From positions 1 to 15,804 of the forward strand of contig CATPAP010000206.1 of NCBI GenBank assembly GCA_955651875.1: DNA of 15,804 nt, written 5' to 3'. Made by a program: the position numbers and the translations under genes. The notes beneath the pieces are model-generated. The model had not been told where the DNA came from and ran no database searches. It saw only the letters and a program-made list of their open reading frames with translations. Shown piece after piece: positions 6,717-15,804 of this stretch. The stretch is from Candidatus Dormiibacterota bacterium (GTDB lineage Bacteria; Chloroflexota; Dormibacteria; Aeolococcales; Aeolococcaceae). Position 1 is the stretch's first letter; the number at the start of each line of letters is the position of its first letter.

Positions 6717-7709
6717 ATGAGAGTGACAGTGCTCGGCGGGACACGGTTCATCGGACGCGCCATCGTCGAAGACCTGGTCGGCGCGGGCCATCAGGTGACC
6801 GTGGTGCACCGCGGCGAGCGCGAGCCTTCCGATCTCCCGGTGGTGGCGCATCTCCATCTCGCGCGCGCCGAGTGGGCGGAGAACGCACACGCCTTCGACG
6901 GCACCGAGCCCGACGCGGTGATCGACTGCCTGGCCATGTCGCGGGACGACGCCGACGCCGCCCTCGCGGTGATCCCGCAGAGCGCTCACGCGGTCGTCCT
7001 CTCGAGCCAGGACGTGTACCGTGCTTTCGCGTCTCTCAACGCGGCACGCGACACCGACGCCGTCCCGATCGACGAGACCTCGCCGAAGCGCGAGGACCGC
7101 TTCCCCTACCGTGGTCAGTCGCCCGATCATGAGTTCTACTCGAAGCGCGACGTCGAGGACGCGTATCTGGCGCGCGGAGCCTTGGTGCTGCGCCTCCCGG
7201 CGACGTACGGGGAGCACGACAACCAACGTCGCGAGGAGTTCATCCTGCGCCGCGTGCGCGCTCGACGCCGCAGCATCCCCATCGGCGCTGGTGGATTCCT
7301 GTGGACGCGCGGATGGGTGCGCGATATCGCCCGCGGCGTGCGCCTCGCGACCGAGCATCCCGACCAAGGAGGCGAGGTGTTCAACCTGGGCGAGGAACGG
7401 TCATGGTCGATCCGGCTCTGGGGGGAGCGCATCGTCGAGGCCGCTCAGTCGGACGCCGAGCTCGTCGAGGTGGCGGACGACGCGCTCCCGGAGGACATGT
7501 CGCTCACGTCGGGGCGGCTCAGCCAGCACGTGCTGGTGTCGACGGCCAAGGCGCGGTCGCGACTCGGCTACAGCGACAGCGACCCCATGACGGCGCTTCG
7601 ATCGTCGGTGGGCTGGCATCTTCGGCATCCGCCGCAGCCGGAGGACTCGGACTTCAGTGCCGACGACGCGGCTCTCCAACACCTGCTGAAGCCGCGACTT
7701 CCCGGCTGA
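6717..7709 (+). CDS. NAD(P)-binding SDR-type epimerase/reductase
   Basis: 330-residue protein of the extended or atypical short-chain dehydrogenase superfamily. The N-terminal MRVTVLGGTRFIG (1-13) is a Rossmann nucleotide-binding loop, and VVLSSQDVY (93-101) is the usual strand with the active-site Ser. The catalytic YxxxK is not canonical: the segment reads EFYSKRDVE (139-147), with Tyr141 only two residues before Lys143, so classical dehydrogenase chemistry is doubtful. LRLPATYGEHD (159-169), GWVRDIARG (199-207) and EVFNLGEERSW (220-230) are family-like later segments. ATG 6717 has GGAGG 6 nt upstream. It is followed after 76 bp by the peroxiredoxin gene. The substrate is unknown. Confidence 0.82.
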   Translation: MRVTVLGGTRFIGRAIVEDLVGAGHQVTVVHRGEREPSDLPVVAHLHLARAEWAENAHAFDGTEPDAVIDCLAMSRDDADAALAVIPQSAHAVVLSSQDVYRAFASLNAARDTDAVPIDETSPKREDRFPYRGQSPDHEFYSKRDVEDAYLARGALVLRLPATYGEHDNQRREEFILRRVRARRRSIPIGAGGFLWTRGWVRDIARGVRLATEHPDQGGEVFNLGEERSWSIRLWGERIVEAAQSDAELVEVADDALPEDMSLTSGRLSQHVLVSTAKARSRLGYSDSDPMTALRSSVGWHLRHPPQPEDSDFSADDAALQHLLKPRLPG

Positions 7710-7755
7710 CCGAGCCGATTCGAAGCCGGCAGGCTGCTGGCGTGGGTTCACCACG

Positions 7756-7761
7756 TACGCT
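7756..7761 (+). promoter_or_regulatory. Possible -10 element of the peroxiredoxin gene
   Basis: TACGCT matches TAnnnT, 24 nt before GTG 7786. The implied leader of about 18 nt contains the strong ribosome-binding site GAGGAGG. A -35 box is not evident. Confidence 0.35.
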
Positions 7762-7785
7762 GGCGCGACCTGAGGAGGAACGCAC

Positions 7786-8258
7786 GTGGCTCTACTCGAA
7801 GTCGGTGACCAGGCTCCCAACGTCGTCGCGCGCCGCCGCGACGGCAGCCAGCTGGAGCTGACGTCGCTGCGCGGGCGCTACGTGCTCGTGTACTTCTATC
7901 CGAAGGACGCCACTCCTGGCTGCACAGCCGAGGCCCGTTCCATGAACGACAATCTTGCAGCGCTCACTGAGACTGGTGCTGATGTCATCGGCGTCAGCAC
8001 CGACAGCTGGGCGTCGCACGTGCGATTTGCAGAGAAGTACGGCCTCGACTTCGCGCTCGCCGCTGACAGCGACAACAAGATCCGCAAGGCGTACGGCGCG
8101 GGCAGGATGCTCGGTGTTCTGCCCGTCGTGCAACGGGTGTCGTTCCTGGTTGGACCCGACGGCCGCATCGCTCACGTCTGGCCGCATGTCAACGCAGCCC
8201 ACCACGCCGCCGAGGTCCTCGCGGAGGTGCGCCGGCGCACGGCCGTAAAGGGAGCCAC

Positions 8259-8262
<4 letters not shown>
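7786..8262 (+). CDS. bcp: Thioredoxin-fold peroxiredoxin, Bcp/PrxQ subfamily (one-cysteine form)
   Basis: Thiol peroxidase that reduces hydrogen peroxide and organic hydroperoxides in the cytosol. The 158 residues carry the peroxidatic site YPKDATPGCTAEA, with Cys46. E. coli Bcp has a resolving Cys five residues later (Cys45/Cys50); here that position is Arg (TPGCTAEAR), and Cys46 is the only cysteine in the whole protein, so it must rely on an external thiol. VSFLVGPDGRIAHVWPHV (138-155) is the conserved late strand region. The GTG start is preceded by a strong GAGGAGG. Its TGA overlaps the start of the next gene (ATGA), coupling it to an MDR oxidoreductase. Confidence 0.94.
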
Positions 8263-9227
<965 letters not shown>

Positions 9228-9274
9228 GCAGGCCGTCGAGGCGCGAGGCCGCTTCAGCCCTGGCTCGGCACGGG

Positions 9275-9643
<369 letters not shown>

Positions 9644-9684
9644 ACGAGGCGCTTGCGTTCAGGGGAACGCGCTTGTGCAGAGGT

Positions 9685-9712
9685 ATGGTACCGCGCGCGC
9701 CGGCGCGGCAAA
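9685..9712 (-). promoter_or_regulatory. Probable ssrA promoter
   Basis: On the minus strand, TTTGCC (9712-9707) and TACCAT (9690-9685) are separated by 16 bp, a reasonable -35/-10 pair. Transcription would start about 35 nt upstream of the mature tmRNA 5' end at 9643, leaving a short leader to be removed by RNase P, as is usual for tmRNA. Confidence 0.5.
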
Positions 9713-9877
9713 CGGACAGCAGGTCGGTCCGGCGCCGTACTCGGGCCTGGCCAGCGCACGCGTGCGCCCGCGCCACCGCCTCCGGCGGTCTCGAGGGCGT
9801 CGCCGACCAGCCCGAGCGCTGGGCGATCAAGCGGCGGCAGCCGGCGCTCGCCATGCCCCCTCAGCGCCTGCTCCGCC
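9713..9877 (+). other. Intergenic stretch with no recognised feature
   Basis: The 246-bp divergent gap between ssrA and the membrane-protein gene (9644-9889) holds the ssrA promoter at one end and a -10-like box at the other. In the middle I see GC-rich sequence with no convincing gene, RNA or repeat. Confidence 0.4.
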
Positions 9878-9883
9878 TACTCT
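9878..9883 (+). promoter_or_regulatory. Possible -10 element of the membrane-protein gene
   Basis: TACTCT, a full TAnnnT match, ends exactly 6 nt before ATG 9890. There is no Shine-Dalgarno in the intervening TAGGCC, so a leaderless transcript is the simplest reading. Confidence 0.48.
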
Positions 9884-9889
9884 TAGGCC

Positions 9890-10444
9890 ATGTCCGCACG
9901 CACCCGCCGCAGGGAGCTCGACGTCCCGCGTCGCCGCGGCCTCGCGGCGGGGCTGCGGCGCTGGACGATCCCCGCGATCGGGGCGCTCACACCGGTGGGC
10001 CTGATCGTCGTCAACATCGCTGCGTTCATCGTCCACCACCTCGCCGAGTTCCGTCTCGGCATCAGCGTGCTCGCCTTCGTGAGCGGGCTGATGCTCAACT
10101 CCTGGACGGCGACAAAGATCTACCGCGTCGCAAAGCAGCGATTCCCCACGTCTGGGCTGCTCCACGACCGCAACCAGGAGGTGGTGCTCATCGTCGGGAT
10201 GGCGGTCATCATCGCCATCTCCTTTGTCGAAGCGCTCTTCTGCTACAACGGCCTCAGCAACGAGCGCGACCTGCCCAACTCACCGACCTTCGTCCTGGGC
10301 ATCGTCGCGATCGCCATTCCCATCCTTCTCCAGGCACTGTTCAGCCGCCTTCTCGGTGAGCGCAGCCCGGACGGTGGCAGCGAGCGCGTCGACGGCTATC
10401 CGCTGCCGCCACCCCCGGCCCCCGGCGACGGTTGGAAGCCCTAG
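9890..10444 (+). CDS. Small integral membrane protein, family not recognised
   Basis: 184 residues with an arginine-rich N-terminus (1-24), about four hydrophobic segments (roughly 27-48, 54-71, 97-119 and 132-152) and a proline-rich hydrophilic tail with PLPPPPAPGD. By the positive-inside rule the basic N-terminus is probably cytoplasmic. I see no catalytic or transport motif and do not recognise the family. Its TAG stop overlaps the GTG start of the Tim44-like gene by one base (TAGTG), so the two are very likely translated together and may act together at the membrane. The ATG has a -10-like TACTCT 6 nt upstream. It is coding by virtue of length, hydrophobic pattern and tight coupling. Confidence 0.75.
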   Translation: MSARTRRRELDVPRRRGLAAGLRRWTIPAIGALTPVGLIVVNIAAFIVHHLAEFRLGISVLAFVSGLMLNSWTATKIYRVAKQRFPTSGLLHDRNQEVVLIVGMAVIIAISFVEALFCYNGLSNERDLPNSPTFVLGIVAIAIPILLQALFSRLLGERSPDGGSERVDGYPLPPPPAPGDGWKP

Positions 10445-11388
10445 TGGTCACCGCGCAGATTCTCCTGCACCACGCCGTCCTGGCCCGCGCCGGCGGCGGC
10501 CAGGGATTCAGCAGCGGCGGAGGCGGTCTTGGCGGAGGCGGCTTCGGCGGCGGTGGTTACTACGGCGGCGGTGGCTACTACGGCGGGGGAGGGCTGGGAT
10601 CGCTCGGCCTCCTCTCCCTGCTTTTCTTCGGCGGTGGGCCCGTCTTCTTCGTGTTCCTACTGCTATCTGCCTTCAACGCCTGGCGACGCATGACGTACAG
10701 CGGGCCGCGTGGTATCGGCTCACGCCCGACCTACTCGCCGCCGGCCTCCCCGTACGACGATGGCCGCCCGATGGGAGTCCCTTCGGGCTTCGGGGTGGGC
10801 CGGCAGGGACCACCGGAGGTCGACCAGGTCGCGCAGGGGCTTGCCGCCATCCGCGCCCACGATCCGCAGTTCGACGAGACCCAGTTCATCAACCTTGCGC
10901 AGCGGGAGTTCTTCATCATCGAGAAGGCGTGGAGCGACTGCAACCCGGAGGAAAGCCGGCGTGTCATGTCCGACACGTTGTGGGACCAGCACCGCTCGCA
11001 GATCGAGGACTACGTGTCCAAGGGACAGCGCAACATGCTCGACAACCTTGCCCTGGCCGGCGCCACCATCATCAGCGCGGGCAGCGACGCCAACCACGAC
11101 CACATCCAGCTGCGCATGCACGCGGCGTGCGCCGACTACGACGTCGATGTCAAGACCCGCAAGATCGTGCGCGGCGACCACACTGTGCGTGAGTGGTACG
11201 AGGACTGGCTCTTCGAGCGCTCGTCGAAGGCGACAACGCGTCCCGACGGCGGCACCATGGCGCAGCGCTGCCCCAACTGTGGTGCCCCGCTCGACGTCGA
11301 CCTCAGCGGCGTCTGCTCGTACTGCAAGGCGCCCGTGATGAGCGGTGACTACGACTGGGTGCTGACCCGGATCGACCAGGTCCAGTAG
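10444..11388 (+). CDS. Membrane-anchored Tim44-like domain protein with Gly-rich N-terminus and C-terminal zinc ribbon
   Basis: 314 residues. Residues 1-16 are a weak signal-like segment ending ARA before glycines; 17-50 are almost pure Gly with Tyr pairs (GGGGYYGGGGYYGGGG); 52-79 are a transmembrane helix; about 125-262 are a Tim44-like domain (FINLAQREFFIIEKAWSDCN, then a cystatin/NTF2-like sheet ending VREWYEDWLFER); and Cys276, 279, 291, 294 form a CPNC...CSYC zinc ribbon. Bacterial Tim44-like proteins sit in the cytoplasmic membrane; their function is mostly unknown. GTG 10444 is chosen for its TAGTG overlap with the preceding gene; a TTG at 10432 is an alternative. The gene is convergent with acs, with an 11-bp gap. 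Confidence 0.83.
   Translation: MVTAQILLHHAVLARAGGGQGFSSGGGGLGGGGFGGGGYYGGGGYYGGGGLGSLGLLSLLFFGGGPVFFVFLLLSAFNAWRRMTYSGPRGIGSRPTYSPPASPYDDGRPMGVPSGFGVGRQGPPEVDQVAQGLAAIRAHDPQFDETQFINLAQREFFIIEKAWSDCNPEESRRVMSDTLWDQHRSQIEDYVSKGQRNMLDNLALAGATIISAGSDANHDHIQLRMHAACADYDVDVKTRKIVRGDHTVREWYEDWLFERSSKATTRPDGGTMAQRCPNCGAPLDVDLSGVCSYCKAPVMSGDYDWVLTRIDQVQ
10546..10581 (+). repeat. Two tandem 18-bp repeats coding GGGGYY
   Basis: GGCGGCGGTGGTTACTAC at 10546-10563 is followed directly by a copy differing at one base at 10564-10581, then a partial unit. The repeats encode the Gly/Tyr linker of the Tim44-like protein and could vary in number through slippage. Confidence 0.8.
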
Positions 11389-11399
11389 CGGCGCAGGCC

Positions 11400-11405
<6 letters not shown>
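11383..11405. terminator. Possible bidirectional terminator hairpin between convergent genes
   Basis: CAGTA and TACTG flank an inner GGC-GCAG-GCC, giving an imperfect hairpin that spans the stop codons of both the Tim44-like gene and acs. There is no T-tract, so if it terminates it would do so weakly or with Rho. Confidence 0.3.
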
Positions 11406-13370
<1,965 letters not shown>

Positions 13371-13430
13371 GCGCTTGGTCTCCTCCGCGCGCTTGCGCGA
13401 CGCTGGTCCGTCGTCTGTTGTGGCTTTCGG

Positions 13431-14042
13431 TCAGGTGGGCAGGACGCGCCTCTTGAAGTTGGCGTTGGTCACGTCGGCGAAGGATGCGTAGATCGCTGCG
13501 GCTGCGGTCGCGAGGCCGACGTAGCCGCCCGCCTTGGTGATCGTGTCGCTGGCAGCGTATGCGCCGATCGCCAGCAGGAAGAAGGTGATGGCCAGCAGGA
13601 TGAACACGGCCTGCACGGCGCGTGCCCCGGCGAGCGAGGCGAGGAACATGTAGGCGGTGAAGATGCCCCAGGCAAGCAGGTACGTGGCCACGAACGTGCT
13701 GATGTCCGTGGGCGTCGCTCCCTTCATCTGGGGGATGAATACGTTGACGAGTAGGAAGAAGCTGAACCAGAAGGCGCCGTACGCGGTGAAGGCGGTCCCG
13801 GCGAAGGTGTTGCCTCGGCGAAATGCCCACATGCCGGCAAGCAGCTGAGCCAAGCCGCCGAAGGTGAGCGCGAGAGCCATGACGCCCTCTTCGACACTTT
13901 TGTGAAGAATTCCGGCGTTGATGAGCGACAGCAGCAGCGTGGTGATGCCGAACCCCGCCAGCCCCAGCGGGGCTGGGTCGGCGACGACCGGCGCCGTCTG
14001 CTCCGGCGTTCTCAACGCCGTGTCTTCGAATGCTCGCGCCAT
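13431..14042 (-). CDS. satP: Acetate uptake transporter, GPR1/FUN34/SatP (YaaH) family
   Basis: Six-helix membrane protein of the AceTr family, which moves acetate or succinate across the cytoplasmic membrane with protons. The 203 residues include the family signature DPAPLGLAGFG (22-32; usually NPAPLGL), GTAFTAYGAFWFS (82-94) and six hydrophobic segments. ATG 14042 is chosen because GAGGAGG lies 6 nt upstream and because the N-terminus then begins shortly before the signature; an in-frame start at 14123 would add a basic segment lacking family character. It is the first gene of a likely two-gene operon with acs. Confidence 0.92.
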   Translation of the reverse strand: MARAFEDTALRTPEQTAPVVADPAPLGLAGFGITTLLLSLINAGILHKSVEEGVMALALTFGGLAQLLAGMWAFRRGNTFAGTAFTAYGAFWFSFFLLVNVFIPQMKGATPTDISTFVATYLLAWGIFTAYMFLASLAGARAVQAVFILLAITFFLLAIGAYAASDTITKAGGYVGLATAAAAIYASFADVTNANFKRRVLPT

Positions 14043-14132
14043 GGGCTGCCTCCTCTCGTGTGTCGCCCCCGCGGGAGAACACCCCCGCAGACGGCATGGC
14101 AGCCAGATCATGCTCCGAAGCACGAGGCTTGC

Positions 14133-14157
14133 AAAAGGGGGTCCGCTGGTCGGCGGA
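14133..14157 (-). terminator. Weak candidate terminator downstream of dnaK
   Basis: Read on the minus strand, TCCGC and GCGGA form a 5-bp stem around a 6-nt loop, followed by CCCCC then TTTT (14136-14133). It lies about 95 bp after the dnaK stop and upstream of satP. The stem is short, so support is limited. Confidence 0.3.
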
Positions 14158-14251
14158 ACAACAAGCGCAGCCGCGATCGCGCCGGCCCGGGCATGAAGAG
14201 GTCCCGGTGCCCTACCGCGACGGCACTGGGCCTGCGATCAACGGAGGAGGA

Positions 14252-15804
14252 TCAGACCTCCTTGAACTCGGCGTCCACGACGTCGTCGCCACCCCCGGGC
14301 GCGGTCGCCGCGGGCGTCTCGTCGCCGCCCGTAGATCCGCCTGCCGCGCTGCCGTCTGGCGCGCTGCCTGACTGCGCGTACACCGCCTCGCCGATCTTCT
14401 GGATCGACGACTGCAGGTCGTCACCGGCGCTCTTGACGGCGTCGCCGTCGCCGCCGCTGATGGCGTCGCGCACCGCCTTCACCTTGGTCTCGATCTCCGT
14501 GCGGACGTCGGCGGGCACCTTGTCGCCGGCATCGGCGAGCGCTTTCTCGGCCTGATACGCAAGGTTCTCTGCCCGGTTGCGGGTCTCGATGGCCTCGGCG
14601 CGCTTGCGGTCCTCCTCGGCGTTGGCCTCGGCCTCCTTGACCATGCGCTCCACCTCGTTCTTGTCGAGCGTCGTCGAGCCGGTGATGGTCACGCGGTTCT
14701 CCTTGCCGGTGCCGCGATCCTTGGCGCTCACGTTGAGGATGCCGTTGGCGTCGATGTCGAAGGTGACCTCGATCTGCGGCAGGCCGCGTGGCGCGGGGGC
14801 GATGCCGTCGAGCGTGAACGTTCCGAGGATGCGGTTGTCACGGGCGAGAGGGCGCTCGCCCTGGAGGACGACAACTTCGACCGAGCTCTGGTTGTCCGAC
14901 GCGGTCGAGAAGGTCTGCGACTTCGACGTGGGGATCGTGGTGTTGCGCTCGATGAGCTTGGTGTTCACCTCGCCCTCGGTCATGATGCCGAGGCTCAGCG
15001 GCGTGACGTCGAGGAGCAGGACGTCCTTGACGTCGCCCTTGAGGACGCCCGCCTGGATGGCGGCGCCCACGGCGACCACCTCGTCGGGATTGACGCCGCG
15101 GTGCGGGTCCTTGCCGCCCAGCGACTTCACCAGCTCCTGGATCACCGGCATGCGGGTCGAACCCCCGACGAGGATCACCTCGTCAAGGTCCTTCGCGGTC
15201 ATGCCCGCATCCTTGAGCGCGTCCTGAAACGGCCTGCGGGTGCGTTCGGTGAGGTCGTTGGTGAGCTGCTCGAACCTGCTGCGCGACAGCGTGATGGCGA
15301 GGTGCTTCGGACCGGAGGAGTCTGCGGTGATGAAGGGGAGGTTGACCTCGGTCTCCTGCCGCTGCGAGAGCTCGACCTTCGCCTTCTCCGCGGCTTCGGT
15401 CAGGCGCTGCAGGGCCTGGCGATCGCTGCGCAGGTCGATGCCCTGGTCCTTCTTGAACTCGTCAGCGAGCCAGTCGACGATGCGGCGGTCGTAGTCGTCA
15501 CCACCGAGGTGGGTGTCACCGTTGGTGGCCTTGACCTCGAACACTCCCTCACCGACCTCCAGGATGGAGACGTCGAACGTGCCCCCACCAAGGTCGAAGA
15601 CGAGGATCTTCTCGTTCTCCTTCTTCTCGAGCCCGTAGGCGAGAGACGCAGCGGTGGGTTCGTTGATGATGCGCAGGACGTTGAGACCCGCGATCTGGCC
15701 GGCGTTCTTGGTCGCCTGGCGCTGGGCGTCGTTGAAATACGCCGGGACCGTGATGACCGCCTCGGTCACCTTCTCACCGAGGTACGACTCGGCGTCCGTC
15801 TTGA
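14252..15804 (-). CDS. dnaK: Chaperone DnaK (Hsp70), N-terminus beyond the window
   Basis: ATP-driven chaperone. The visible 516 residues begin at KTDAESYLGEKV and lack roughly the first 115-120 residues, including the phosphate-1 loop. Seen: TEAVITVPAYFNDAQRQAT, VFDLGGGTFDVS (phosphate-2 loop), VILVGGSTRMPVIQ (adenosine motif), the interdomain linker as VLLLDVTPLSLGI, the substrate-binding domain with a helical lid, and a flexible Gly/Ser/Ala/Pro tail ending DDVVDAEFKEV, the acidic C-terminal motif of bacterial DnaK. Actinobacterial dnaK is usually followed by grpE and dnaJ; here the next gene downstream is the acetate transporter after 209 bp, so those co-chaperones are elsewhere. Confidence 0.97.
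   Translation of the reverse strand, partial: KTDAESYLGEKVTEAVITVPAYFNDAQRQATKNAGQIAGLNVLRIINEPTAASLAYGLEKKENEKILVFDLGGGTFDVSILEVGEGVFEVKATNGDTHLGGDDYDRRIVDWLADEFKKDQGIDLRSDRQALQRLTEAAEKAKVELSQRQETEVNLPFITADSSGPKHLAITLSRSRFEQLTNDLTERTRRPFQDALKDAGMTAKDLDEVILVGGSTRMPVIQELVKSLGGKDPHRGVNPDEVVAVGAAIQAGVLKGDVKDVLLLDVTPLSLGIMTEGEVNTKLIERNTTIPTSKSQTFSTASDNQSSVEVVVLQGERPLARDNRILGTFTLDGIAPAPRGLPQIEVTFDIDANGILNVSAKDRGTGKENRVTITGSTTLDKNEVERMVKEAEANAEEDRKRAEAIETRNRAENLAYQAEKALADAGDKVPADVRTEIETKVKAVRDAISGGDGDAVKSAGDDLQSSIQKIGEAVYAQSGSAPDGSAAGGSTGGDETPAATAPGGGDDVVDAEFKEV

Noticed and set aside
6631..6744. N-terminal extension of the aquaporin to 6744
   Set aside because: It would overlap the start of the divergent reductase gene and its ribosome-binding site, and adds an Arg/Ser-rich segment unlike MIP N-termini.
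7702..7729. CCGGCT/AGCCGG inverted repeat after the reductase stop
   Set aside because: The loop is 16 nt and no T-tract follows; such matches are expected by chance in DNA this GC-rich.
9228..9274. Factor-independent terminators for the MDR gene and ssrA
   Set aside because: Short GC-rich inverted segments exist, but none has a stable stem followed by a T-run on either strand.
14070..14088. GCGGG/CCCGC hairpin in the region before satP, considered as a riboswitch or attenuator
   Set aside because: It is a single 5-bp stem with no further conserved architecture and matches no riboswitch class I can recognise.

Overview
This is a high-GC (about 70%) stretch of bacterial core genome. I infer an actinomycete (phylum Actinomycetota) from four signs: the base composition, GTG starts, TAnnnT-type -10 boxes sitting right at start codons, and the gene families present. 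I cannot assign a class or genus. There is no sign of phage, insertion sequence, CRISPR array or defence island. The window holds 15 protein-coding genes (two cut by the window edges) and one tmRNA gene.

Layout. (1) Positions 1-2012, plus strand: the last codons of a probable priA, then def (peptide deformylase), fmt (Met-tRNA formyltransferase) and smpB, tightly packed as a translation operon. (2) 1987-4677, minus strand: hflX (ribosome-associated GTPase) followed by a polytopic GT87-type glycosyltransferase whose 3' end overlaps smpB by 26 bp, tail to tail. (3) 4752-5423, plus: a DinB-fold protein with an intact three-histidine metal site, divergent from hflX. (4) 5435-6630, minus: an aquaporin with NPV instead of NPA in both half-helices, coupled by ATGA to a small ParB-like protein. 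(5) 6717-9227, plus: an SDR-type reductase, then a one-cysteine Bcp/PrxQ peroxiredoxin coupled by ATGA to a zinc-less MDR oxidoreductase. (6) 9275-9643, minus: ssrA (tmRNA), whose tag reads ADNAQPLALAA. (7) 9890-11388, plus: a small membrane protein joined by a TAGTG junction to a Gly-rich, membrane-anchored Tim44-like protein with a C-terminal zinc ribbon. (8) 11400-14042, minus: satP-like acetate transporter then acs (acetyl-CoA synthetase), an acetate-uptake operon. (9) 14252 to the window end, minus: dnaK, cut at its N-terminus and not followed by grpE/dnaJ.

How the genes work together. def and fmt add and remove the N-formyl group of nascent proteins. smpB and ssrA, 7 kb apart, are the two partners of trans-translation, and hflX acts on stalled ribosomes, so this segment is rich in translation-quality functions. 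The transporter and acs together import and activate acetate. The other linked pairs (aquaporin/ParB-like, peroxiredoxin/MDR, membrane protein/Tim44-like) are joined by stop-start overlaps, which suggests joint expression, but their joint functions are unknown.

I did not find a convincing new system. The items most worth a second look are the recurrent -10-to-start-codon spacing (leaderless transcripts), the tmRNA tag, the double-NPV aquaporin with its ParB-like partner, and the Tim44-like/zinc-ribbon pair.
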